A DNA stretch of 64,000 nucleotides from CBDANO01 sp965197665. GTDB lineage: Bacteria > Chloroflexota > Dehalococcoidia > Lucifugimonadales > UBA3495. A model generated the notes under the pieces. That model saw only the letters and a list, made by a program, of their open reading frames with translations. It was not told where the DNA came from and ran no database searches. The stretch is from NCBI GenBank assembly GCA_965197665.1, contig CBDANO010000004.1, forward strand, positions 434,001 to 498,000, read 5' to 3'. The position numbers were made by a program, and so were the translations under genes. Of the stretch, positions 50,283 to 57,805 are shown one piece after another (within the stretch, counting starts at the first letter, position 1; each line of letters opens with the position of its first letter).

Positions 50283-50720
50283 CTACTTCCCGCCGCCGCG
50301 ACCCACGCTGGAGAACCCGTAATAGGTATCGGCGTCGAGTATCCGGGCCAAGGCCGCTTCGGAAAGGATTATGGGACGAACCGGGGTCGCCCACCGTTCC
50401 GTCAATTCGTAGTGCAAATCGCTTAGGGGCGTGGGCTTGTTGCCTCTAGCCAACAACACCCGAAAAACGATCTCTTGCACCGGCATTTCGGTCCGTATGT
50501 AATCGTCTTGGTTACCCGAATATTTGGCGATCTCGTCGATTAGCTCCTGAGGACTAGTCAATTCGTGGTCCGGCCGCTGCCGTGACGGGGAGGACTCGGG
50601 CCGCCGCTCCGCCACCATAGCCAGCGCGGACCGCTTTAGCTCGGACAAGCGGTCAAAACTTATTCGGAAGGCCAGCGGACTTTCGGGCTGTTGGGGCGTC
50701 TTTGGAGAAGTAGTGGTCAT
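50283..50720 (-). CDS. Hypothetical protein downstream of moeA
   Basis: A 145-residue soluble protein. RISFDRLSELKRSALAMVAE, SPQELIDEIAKYSGNQDDYI and SDLHYELTERWATPVRPIIL contain no motif I can name. Its ATG overlaps the moeA stop by 4 bases, so it is translated with moeA and is the last gene of the pheS-pheT-moeA unit. It might be a winged-helix-like or regulatory protein (LHYELTERWATP), but that is a guess. Confidence 0.65.
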   Translation of the reverse strand: MTTTSPKTPQQPESPLAFRISFDRLSELKRSALAMVAERRPESSPSRQRPDHELTSPQELIDEIAKYSGNQDDYIRTEMPVQEIVFRVLLARGNKPTPLSDLHYELTERWATPVRPIILSEAALARILDADTYYGFSSVGRGGGK

Positions 50721-52063
50721 AAGTCAACCTCTTCGTTCCAGTCGAACATGATTATTCGGACCCTGTCGCCGGCCATCTTCCAGGGCAGGTTCTCCGGGCA
50801 CACCGCAAGCCCATTGGCCTTGGACATGGAAGTTAGAATATTGGAACCCTGGGGGCCGGTGGGACTTGCGTAATAGGTGCCGTTCCGCCGCTTTACTTGC
50901 ACCCTAGCGTAGACGCGGCGACCGTCGCCATTGTAAATAGGCCCGGTGAGCACCCCCTCCACCGTGGGGCGGGGCAGCCGGGGCAAACCCAGCATCGCCC
51001 GGATGGCCGGGCGGGCAAACATCTCGAAAGCCACCATGGCGCTGACCGGGTTGCCCGGCAGTCCCAAGAGCGGAATCGGGTCACCCTCTTCATTATTCAG
51101 GTGGCCGAAAGCCAGGGGTTTGGCCGGCCGCATACGCACCGACCAAAAGTTCATATCCCCCCTTTGAGTCAGTACGTCTTTTACGATGTCGTAGTCACCC
51201 TTGGAAACACCGGCGGACGTGATGATAAGGTCCGACCCAAGGGCCGATTCCAGCTTTAGATGCAGGTCGTCGAGGTTGTCCCCGGCGATGCCGAGGAGCT
51301 TGGGAACGCCGCCGTTGGCCAGGACCATGGCGGCGACGCTAAAGCTGTTGCTGTCGTAGATCTTCCCGCCGTCCGGTACGCCGTCGAGGCCAACCAACTC
51401 GTCGCCGGTGGCCAGAACCGCCACCACCGGGCTGCGAACAACCGGCACCTTTTCCATGCCCAAAGAAGCCAGGACTCCCACCTCGGCCGGGCGCAGCACT
51501 GTTCCGGACTCCAAGACCAACTGGCCCCGGTACACGTCCTCACCAGCGGAGCGGACGTTACTACCGAGAGGCAGGTCGGCCAGGACCGCCACCTCTTCCA
51601 AGGGCTGTCTCGACTCCCTGCGTTGCACCTCATCGGTTTCCTCGAAGGGCACCACCGTATCGGCCCCCTCTGGAATACCGGCGCCGGTCATTATCCGGAC
51701 GGCGGTCCCCGTATCGACCCTCCCCGAGTACAAATGACCGGCGGCCGCCAAGCCAACGACCTTCAGCCGGCGAGGGGACTCAGGGGAGGAGCCGCGGATG
51801 TCCTCTCGCCGCACCGCGTAACCATCCATACCGGAGTTGGATACCGGAGGCAGGTCCAAGGGAGAATCCACGTCCACGGCCAGAACGCGGCCCAACGCAT
51901 CCAAGAGAGGCAATTCCGCGGCGCCCAGAGGAGCGAAGCCGGCCATGATCCGGGCGTAAGCCTCTTCCACGCTGAGCATGTCCTGCTCCACGTGGCGATG
52001 GCCGTGATCAGCCCCCCCGAGTCCGGCGGTCGAGTGGCTTCGTGTGGACTTTGCTACTGTCAC
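50717..52063 (-). CDS. moeA: Molybdopterin molybdenumtransferase MoeA
   Basis: A 448-residue MoeA, which inserts molybdenum into molybdopterin. LSVEEAYARIMAGFAPLGAA, PLDLPPVSNSGMDGYAVR, VRIMTGAGIPEGADTVVPFE, VVAVLATGDELVGLD, IYDSNSFSVAAMV, TSAGVSKGDYDIVKDVL and LLGLPGNPVSAMVAFEMF appear in the family order. GTG at 52063 is directly behind a GAGGAGC site within the end of pheT; ATG at 51979 is an alternative that removes a 28-residue His-rich extension. Sharing an operon with pheST is unusual. Confidence 0.93.
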   Translation of the reverse strand: MTVAKSTRSHSTAGLGGADHGHRHVEQDMLSVEEAYARIMAGFAPLGAAELPLLDALGRVLAVDVDSPLDLPPVSNSGMDGYAVRREDIRGSSPESPRRLKVVGLAAAGHLYSGRVDTGTAVRIMTGAGIPEGADTVVPFEETDEVQRRESRQPLEEVAVLADLPLGSNVRSAGEDVYRGQLVLESGTVLRPAEVGVLASLGMEKVPVVRSPVVAVLATGDELVGLDGVPDGGKIYDSNSFSVAAMVLANGGVPKLLGIAGDNLDDLHLKLESALGSDLIITSAGVSKGDYDIVKDVLTQRGDMNFWSVRMRPAKPLAFGHLNNEEGDPIPLLGLPGNPVSAMVAFEMFARPAIRAMLGLPRLPRPTVEGVLTGPIYNGDGRRVYARVQVKRRNGTYYASPTGPQGSNILTSMSKANGLAVCPENLPWKMAGDRVRIIMFDWNEEVDL

Positions 52064-52064
52064 G

Positions 52065-54467
52065 TTAGCTCCTCAGGGATGCTTGTACTTCCCGCTCCAA
52101 GGTGCGCAGCAGGCCCTGCAACGACCGGTTCACTTCTTCTGCGGTCAACGTGCGGTCCTGAGCTTGGAAGTACACGTGGAAGGCCAGAGACTTGGTACCG
52201 GGAGGGATTTTATCTCCGGTATAGATATCGAACAAGTCCACCCGGTCCACCAACCGGTGTCGCGTGATGATACCTTGGACCCGGGCGGCCGGAGTGTTGG
52301 AAGGGACAACCAAGGCCAAGTCTCGGGAGGCGGCCGGGAACCGGGAGATGGCGGCGAACTGCTTTCCATCCGAGGGAAGGGCCCGAAGCAATGAGTCGAT
52401 CCCCAACTCGAAGTACATCACCGGCCCGGTTTCCAGGTCGAACTCCTTGGCGACATCCGGGTTGACCTCACCTATTACGCCAAGGGGCTCGCTTCCGGAC
52501 TTGACCTCGGCGCACGTCCCCGGGCGAAAATACGGGTCGTCGGCCGGTTTGTAGTCGGCGGCCACCCCCAAGCGTTCAAGCAGATCATCCAAGATGCCCT
52601 TGGCGTCGTAGAAGTCGATGGGTTGACCGGCTTGCAGCCACGAAGACCGCCACCGCTGCCCCGCCAAAACACCGGATACCATCTCGCGCTCGTCGGGAAG
52701 GTCGTTGGGTCGCGGCCTGAATGTCCGCCCCAACTCGAACAAGCGTACCGGGCCTTCGCTATGGCCCCGGCCCGCGGCTAAGGTGCCCAACAGGCTTGGC
52801 CTCAGCGTGGGGCGAAGAAACTCAGTAGTCGTATTCATAGCGTTGGCCACCCGGAGAGGCCGGTACCCGTTGTCCTGATGTCGCGCCTTCTCCAGGTCCT
52901 CCAAGCTAATGAACGGGTAGCTAATGACCTCTTGCATACCACCGGCCGCCAACGAGTCCTTGACCGTTTCTACCAGCCGCCTGTTGGGGTCTTGCTGTTG
53001 GTAGGGTATTGGGGTGGAGAGCATGGTGACGGGTACCGAATCGTAGCCGATTATACGCACCACTTCCTCCACCAAGTCATCCTCGATGCTAATGTCATTT
53101 CGCCAATAGGGGACCGTGACCTCAACCGCATCGCCGCCGCCGTGGTTGATCCGGAACCCCAAAGAGGTCAACACTCGCTTCACCGTGTCCAACGGGACGT
53201 CCATTCCCAGCACTTTTTTCAAGCGGGCGGACGTCAAGAGCAACGTGTCGGGAAGGTCCCGCCGGCCGGGAAAAACGTCAACGATCCCCGGCGCTGCGCT
53301 GCCTCCCGCGACTTGTTGAATCAACTGGGTGGCCCGGCGGATGGCGATAGGCGCCAGCTCCGGCCGCAAGCCTTTCTCGAACCTCAGAGTGGCTTCGGTG
53401 CGCAGTCCAAGTGCCTGGGCCGTCTCCCGGTTGTTATAGCCGTCGAACGAGGCCGATTCAAGGAGCACGCTGGACGTATCCGGTCCGATTTCGCTGTTGG
53501 CGCCGCCTATTACCCCGCCGATTCCGATGGGGTCGCGGCTGTCGGCGATAACCAGGTTCCGGCTGCTCAACCGGCGTTCGACGCCGTCCAAGGTAACCAG
53601 GGTTTCACCGGGGGCGGCGCGGCGGACGATGATGGTCTTGTCCTTGAGCTTGTCGAGATCGAAGGCGTGGAGGGGCTGGTTGTACTCCAACATGACGTAG
53701 TTGGTAACGTCCACCACGTTGTTGATTGGGCGCAATCCCGCCCTCGTCAGCCGCTCCTGCAACCACTGGGGCGAGGGTCCGACGCCGACGCCGTTTATTA
53801 GACTGGCGGTATAGCGGCGGCACAGGTCAGGATCGGCAATGCTGATAGACACTTGGCCGGATATGTCGGGGCCGCTCTCGGGGTAAGCAACTTCCGGCTC
53901 GCGCACTTTGCCGCCCGTCAAGGCCGCCACCTCGCGGGCAACCCCCAACATGGATAAACAGTCCAGCCGGTTGGGGGTAAGCTCCAAGTCTAGGACCGTG
54001 TCCCCCAAGTAACTGTCCAGAGGGACGCCCAAAGGGGCGTCGCCTGGGAGGACGATTATACCGGTGTGATCTTCACCCAAGCCCAACTCCAACTCGGAGC
54101 AAATCATTCCCTCCGACACCACGCCGCGAATACGCGCCGCCTTGACCGCCTCGCGCTTACCGGAGTGGGCGTTGAACAGCTGGGCGCCGACGCCGGCGAA
54201 ACAAACTTTTTGTCCGGCGGCTACGTTGGGCGCCCCGCACACCACTTCCAACTCGCCGGTGCCCGTGTTCACTCGGCACAGGGACAAGCGGTCGGCTTGG
54301 GGGTGAGGCCGGACGTTTTCCACCAAGCCCACCACACAATCATTCCAACCGCCGAGTCGGACCACTTCACCCACCTCCACTCCGGCCATCGTCAATCGAT
54401 GGGCCAGCTCTACGGCGGGGAGGTCAACGTCGACATAGTCTTGCAGCCAACTAAGCGGTACTTTCAT
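52065..54467 (-). CDS. pheT: Phenylalanyl-tRNA synthetase beta subunit
   Basis: An 800-residue protein forming a2b2 PheRS with PheS. The N-terminal EMAP/OB tRNA-binding region (CRVNTGTGELEVVCGAPNVA) is followed by B3/B4 editing domains, B5 (RRDLPDTLLLTSARLKKVLG), the core class II-like region (VEEVVRIIGYDSVPVTML) and a C-terminal ferredoxin-fold anticodon domain (FPAASRDLALVVPSNTPAAR). Length fits the family. It starts with ATG 54467, 77 bases after pheS, and its 3' end carries the ribosome site of moeA. Confidence 0.96.
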   Translation of the reverse strand: MKVPLSWLQDYVDVDLPAVELAHRLTMAGVEVGEVVRLGGWNDCVVGLVENVRPHPQADRLSLCRVNTGTGELEVVCGAPNVAAGQKVCFAGVGAQLFNAHSGKREAVKAARIRGVVSEGMICSELELGLGEDHTGIIVLPGDAPLGVPLDSYLGDTVLDLELTPNRLDCLSMLGVAREVAALTGGKVREPEVAYPESGPDISGQVSISIADPDLCRRYTASLINGVGVGPSPQWLQERLTRAGLRPINNVVDVTNYVMLEYNQPLHAFDLDKLKDKTIIVRRAAPGETLVTLDGVERRLSSRNLVIADSRDPIGIGGVIGGANSEIGPDTSSVLLESASFDGYNNRETAQALGLRTEATLRFEKGLRPELAPIAIRRATQLIQQVAGGSAAPGIVDVFPGRRDLPDTLLLTSARLKKVLGMDVPLDTVKRVLTSLGFRINHGGGDAVEVTVPYWRNDISIEDDLVEEVVRIIGYDSVPVTMLSTPIPYQQQDPNRRLVETVKDSLAAGGMQEVISYPFISLEDLEKARHQDNGYRPLRVANAMNTTTEFLRPTLRPSLLGTLAAGRGHSEGPVRLFELGRTFRPRPNDLPDEREMVSGVLAGQRWRSSWLQAGQPIDFYDAKGILDDLLERLGVAADYKPADDPYFRPGTCAEVKSGSEPLGVIGEVNPDVAKEFDLETGPVMYFELGIDSLLRALPSDGKQFAAISRFPAASRDLALVVPSNTPAARVQGIITRHRLVDRVDLFDIYTGDKIPPGTKSLAFHVYFQAQDRTLTAEEVNRSLQGLLRTLEREVQASLRS

Positions 54468-54544
54468 ACATTGTCACGCAATGGGTCATGCAATGGCGCT
54501 TTAGCACGATGCTAACCGGGCCCGGCGGGCGATTCCCGGCCGCC

Positions 54545-55684
54545 TCAGAACTGACGCAAAAACCTTAGGTCATTGGAGTAGAACAACCTGATGTCGTCGA
54601 TGCCGTACTTTAGCATTGCGATGCGCTCCGGCCCCAGCCCAAACGCGAAGCCGGTATACTTCTCCGGATCGTAGCCCACGCCGGACAGTACCCGGGGATG
54701 CACCATTCCGGCGCCCATGATCTCGATCCATCCGCTGCCCCGGCAGATGCGGCAGTCGCTCCTCTCGCCCGAGCAAGCGAAGCAGTCGATGGACATGTCT
54801 ACGCCGGGCTCCACGAAGGGGAAGTAGTCGCACCGGAACCTCACCTTGCGGTCCTCCCCAAACAAGCGTCTAGCGAACTCATACAGCGTGCCCTTCAGGT
54901 CGGCAAAGGTGATGCCGTCATCCACCGCCAAGCCTTCAACCTGGTAGAAATGCCACTCGTGGGTGGCATCGGTCGCTTCATACCGGTAGCACTTTCCCGG
55001 CACCACCACCCGGATTGGCGGACCGGCGGCTTCCATGATTCTGGCTTGCATCGGCGAGGTGTGGGTACGGAGGAGCATTGGCTGCTCACCGGCTTCGTTC
55101 CGGTAGTCGATCCACAGAGTGTTCCACATGTCCCTGGCCGGGTGGCCCTTGGGTATGTTGAGCATCTCGAAGTTATAGTGGTCCCACTCCACCTCGGGGC
55201 CTTCGACCACGCTGAAGCCCATCGCCGCGAAGGCGCCGCAAATTTCCCTCACGATCTGGGTCGTTGGATGCAAGCGCCCCGCCAAGACAGGCCGGCCGGG
55301 CAGGGTAACGTCGAGGGTGTCTTGGGCCGCCTCCCGAGCCTTGGCAATCTCCCGCAGCTTTTGCTCGAATCCGGATTCTAGTGTCCGTTTCGCCTGATTC
55401 GCCGCAGCGCCAGCGCTGCGGCGCTCCTCCAAGTCCAACTCGGAGATTCCTCGAAGGAGGACCGTCAACCGGCCCCGGCGGCCCAAGTAAGCGACCCGCC
55501 ACTCCTCCAGCGCTCCGGGTTCGTCCAACCCTTGCAGCCGGCCAAGTGCCTCTCGGGTCAACTCTTCAATTGACTGGGACGCGGACTGGGACGCGGACTG
55601 GGACGCGGGTACGGCCAACAGACTACCCCCGAAGTTGCTCCCATACCTACTCACGGTAAGACAGACGTGGGAAGCGGACGCCAT
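54545..55684 (-). CDS. pheS: Phenylalanyl-tRNA synthetase alpha subunit
   Basis: A 379-residue catalytic subunit charging tRNA-Phe. The class II motifs are present: TLWIDYRNEAGEQPMLLRTH (motif 2 start), GKCYRYEATDATHEWHFYQV and VHPRVLSGVGYDPEKYTGFA with FGLGPERIAMLKYGI (motif 3). It also has SFVEPGVD-like FPFVEPGVDMSIDCFACSGE, with four Cys in a possible zinc site (CFAC and CRIC). The N-terminal coiled coil is preceded by three copies of ASQS encoded by 12-base tandem DNA repeats. The first ATG, 55684, has no ribosome site; TTG at 55618 has GGGGGTAG and may be the real start. Confidence 0.94.
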   Translation of the reverse strand: MASASHVCLTVSRYGSNFGGSLLAVPASQSASQSASQSIEELTREALGRLQGLDEPGALEEWRVAYLGRRGRLTVLLRGISELDLEERRSAGAAANQAKRTLESGFEQKLREIAKAREAAQDTLDVTLPGRPVLAGRLHPTTQIVREICGAFAAMGFSVVEGPEVEWDHYNFEMLNIPKGHPARDMWNTLWIDYRNEAGEQPMLLRTHTSPMQARIMEAAGPPIRVVVPGKCYRYEATDATHEWHFYQVEGLAVDDGITFADLKGTLYEFARRLFGEDRKVRFRCDYFPFVEPGVDMSIDCFACSGERSDCRICRGSGWIEIMGAGMVHPRVLSGVGYDPEKYTGFAFGLGPERIAMLKYGIDDIRLFYSNDLRFLRQF

Positions 55685-55713
55685 GAATGGAAATCGTCAT
55701 TACCGGCCAAGCT

Positions 55714-55743
55714 ATTATAGGAATCGTAGCGAGCTGAGGTCAA
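55714..55743 (-). promoter_or_regulatory. Sigma-70-type promoter of pheS-pheT-moeA
   Basis: On the minus strand TTGACC (55738-55743) and a perfect TATAAT (55714-55719) are 18 bases apart. Transcription would begin near 55707. Confidence 0.78.
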
Positions 55744-55829
55744 GGACATTGGCCGGCCGTTGACCCCAGCTCCGGCGTCTGGGGCCTCATCCGTTAAACC
55801 GCCGCCCCAGGGGCGCTGACAGGGCAATA

Positions 55830-55858
55830 TTGAAATAGAACATATATTCGGTTAATCT
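55830..55858 (+). promoter_or_regulatory. Sigma-70-type promoter of the zinc-ribbon/RuvC-fold cluster
   Basis: TTGAAA (55830-55835) and TAATCT (55853-55858) with a 17-base spacer. The first gene begins with GTG at 55875, so the leader is very short and its ribosome site AGAGGTG lies close to the start of transcription. Confidence 0.62.
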
Positions 55859-55874
55859 TATCCAGAGGTGCCGC

Positions 55875-56213
55875 GTGGACTGGTTTCGCTTCAAAGCATG
55901 TCTTAAATGCCACGGCGACCTGGTATTCGACGAAGGCGACTGGCTTTGTCTACAGTGCGGGACATACTACTACACCGGCCTTTACCGCCGGCCCAACCGG
56001 AGCCAACCGCAGGACCATTACAGGCCGGGGCCGCCCTGTCGGGAGAAAGACGCCGCTCTTGGGCAGCTCCAAGCGACGTTTCCTTTCCCCGGGACAAGCT
56101 CATCCACCATCCTGGGAGCGCTCCCTTCCGGGGCCGCGGGCGACGTTACGCATAGAGAGAACTTCGCAAGCGAGTCTTACGTGACCGGCTTTGGCCCCAC
56201 TATATCGGCGTAA
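55875..56213 (+). CDS. Small zinc-ribbon protein
   Basis: A 112-residue protein. The N-terminal CLKCHGDLVFDEGDWLCLQCG is described by its parts CLKC (8-11) and CLQC (25-28), a four-Cys zinc ribbon. After YYYTGLYRR the rest is Pro/Ser-rich and probably disordered. GTG at 55875 follows AGAGGTG. Its TAA stop overlaps the ATG of the next gene (TAATG), so the two are translated together. Such small ribbons often bind nucleic acid. Confidence 0.65.
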   Translation: MDWFRFKACLKCHGDLVFDEGDWLCLQCGTYYYTGLYRRPNRSQPQDHYRPGPPCREKDAALGQLQATFPFPGTSSSTILGALPSGAAGDVTHRENFASESYVTGFGPTISA

Positions 56214-56713
56214 TGCCGCATACAAACCGCCGGCAACCGCTTCTAGCCTTGGACGCCGGGGTTGGGGAAACCGGGTGGGCGGTGTTCTCTCCCGGCTATG
56301 AAGTGACGACCGGCGTCATCGGAATACCGGGGCGGCGCGGTATGAGCGTTCCGGCCCGCCTGCGCCACTTGACCGAGGAGTTGGACCGCTTGGTGGAGCA
56401 GTGGGACCCGCACGCCGTCGTCCACAGCCTGCCCTCGGGGATCCATTGGCCCGTGCCCGCCTTGCAGTTGTTGGGCAACGCATTGCAAGAATGGTGTCAA
56501 CGTTGCCAACTCCCCCTCTTTGCCTACTCGGCTCAAGAAGTGCGGAGCGGCCTTACCGGGCGCTCCAATGCGTCCAGAGAGGACTTGTCCTACGCGGTGA
56601 TGTTGGACCTGGAGTTGATCGGGCAAAGTAAGACCACCCACGAGTGGGAAGCGGTTGCCGTCGGCCACTATCACTTATCGCGCCAAGGCGGCGGTTCCAA
56701 GACCTCCGGGTGA
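56213..56713 (+). CDS. RuvC-like nuclease-fold protein with altered active site
   Basis: A 166-residue protein of the RNase-H/RuvC fold. LLALDAGVGETGWAVF gives the first strand with Asp14. DPHAVVHSLPSG sits where RuvC has its Glu, but has His/Ser instead. NALQEWCQRCQLPLFAYSAQ and VRSGLTGRSNASREDLSY match the RuvC helix and K/TG loop. HEWEAVAVGHYHL is the final motif with Glu where RuvC has Asp. So the fold looks kept while some catalytic acids are changed. It is coupled to the zinc-ribbon gene by a one-base overlap. The organism's true ruvC is not in the window, so I would not call this RuvC. Confidence 0.65.
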   Translation: MPHTNRRQPLLALDAGVGETGWAVFSPGYEVTTGVIGIPGRRGMSVPARLRHLTEELDRLVEQWDPHAVVHSLPSGIHWPVPALQLLGNALQEWCQRCQLPLFAYSAQEVRSGLTGRSNASREDLSYAVMLDLELIGQSKTTHEWEAVAVGHYHLSRQGGGSKTSG

Positions 56714-56772
56714 AAAGCTCTCCGCCGACCGCCGTCCTAAAGCCCGTCATTCAAGGCCGTGTATAATTAACG

Positions 56773-56840
56773 CGGCGTGGGGCAGCCCTCGCGCTATCCC
56801 GGGACGGGCGACAAGATACTTGCACATGACGTTAATCAAC
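56773..56840 (+). repeat. Dispersed repeat, copy F (right half only)
   Basis: GGCGTGGGGCAGCCCTCGCG, then GGGACGGGCGACAAGATACT, then TGCACATGACG match the right flank of copy B. No central palindrome and no left half. It lies between the RuvC-fold and DUF3467-like genes. Confidence 0.7.
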
Positions 56841-56929
56841 CGAGGCCGGCAGCGAGGCGCAAGCTCGATTGTTATGCCGCTCCGACCCCAGCGCCGCGCC
56901 GGAGCGCCGGTCTCACGAGGAGACAACCC

Positions 56930-57286
56930 ATGCCGATCATCCAGCGACCGTACGTCCCGCCTGAGGACCAAGTTCCTCAGGAAGATGACTACGTCAACCC
57001 CGGCGGCACCCAACCGCAGGAGGGATACGCGGGGGAACCCATCACCTTCTACAGCGATTCCATGCACATCTTCAGCAGCCTCTACTCCGCCGTCTTGTTC
57101 TTCGGAGAGCAGATGGAAGAACGGGAACCCATCCTGCGGGCCCGGATCAAGGTCAGCCCCCAGATGCTTAAGGCCATCGCCTTGTTGACCAACAAGCACG
57201 TGCGGGAGTACGAGGAAGCGGTGGGGCCGATTACCTTGCCGGAGCAGGTATACGCCGCTTGGGAACTGGAGTCGGAGGCCCGTTGA
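56930..57286 (+). CDS. DUF3467-like protein
   Basis: A 118-residue protein. YSDSMHIFSSLYSAVLFFGE and ARIKVSPQMLKAIALLTNKH with VREYEEAVGPITLPEQVY follow the DUF3467 pattern (a strand that reports on expression, then SPQxxKxLxxxL and YE). Function of the family is unknown. ATG at 56930 follows GAGGAG. Its TGA overlaps the ATG of the next gene. An upstream frame through repeat copy F is not coding. Confidence 0.65.
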   Translation: MPIIQRPYVPPEDQVPQEDDYVNPGGTQPQEGYAGEPITFYSDSMHIFSSLYSAVLFFGEQMEEREPILRARIKVSPQMLKAIALLTNKHVREYEEAVGPITLPEQVYAAWELESEAR

Positions 57287-57774
57287 TGACCGGCCCGGAA
57301 GACCGGCCCTTGGCCGAGGACTCCGCTTGCCCGGTCGAGGTGCAGCCGGGTGTGGACCAAGCGACCCCCGGCGGCTGGAGTTGGCGGCGCGTCGGTACCA
57401 GCCAGCCCAACCAAGCCACGTTCCACATCAGCCATAGCGACGTCACCCAGGTGACGGTGGACGTGCTCCGCCCGTCGGACTCCCCTCCGGATGCCGCTTT
57501 CGAAATCACCAAGGACATCCCCATAGTGATTATCGACAGTCTCGACAAGTATTGGGCTGGTGAAGCCCGGTCCCGGCTGCCTCTAAACGGCCTTCGAGTG
57601 CCGGTGGGGGACGATACCAAGGAGGGCGCCAAGGCGGCGTTGGGGGCTGACTTGGCGGCCCAACTCCGCTTGTTGCTTTTGCTATCATCCTCCCGGGAGG
57701 GGGAAATGGCGCCCCAGTTGCGGCAGAACTTAGCCCTCCTCAGTCAACACCTGGCGCCCCGCCGGCGGCCGTAG
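57286..57774 (+). CDS. Hypothetical protein coupled to the DUF3467-like gene
   Basis: A 162-residue soluble protein. The N-terminal 30 residues are polar; the centre has TSQPNQATFHISHSDVTQVT and SPPDAAFEITKDIPIVIIDS, and the C-terminus is helical and basic (LRLLLLLSSSREGEMAPQLR). No family recognised. ATG at 57286 shares one base with the previous stop (TGATG), a sign of re-initiation coupling. Confidence 0.6.
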   Translation: MTGPEDRPLAEDSACPVEVQPGVDQATPGGWSWRRVGTSQPNQATFHISHSDVTQVTVDVLRPSDSPPDAAFEITKDIPIVIIDSLDKYWAGEARSRLPLNGLRVPVGDDTKEGAKAALGADLAAQLRLLLLLSSSREGEMAPQLRQNLALLSQHLAPRRRP

Positions 57775-57805
57775 AGGGTCCCGGCCTACGGTATACTACG
57801 CCCGG

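Noticed and set aside
56213..56713. Calling the RuvC-fold protein RuvC
   Set aside because: Two of the usual catalytic acids are replaced and ruvA/ruvB are not adjacent; the fold is supported, the enzyme name is not.
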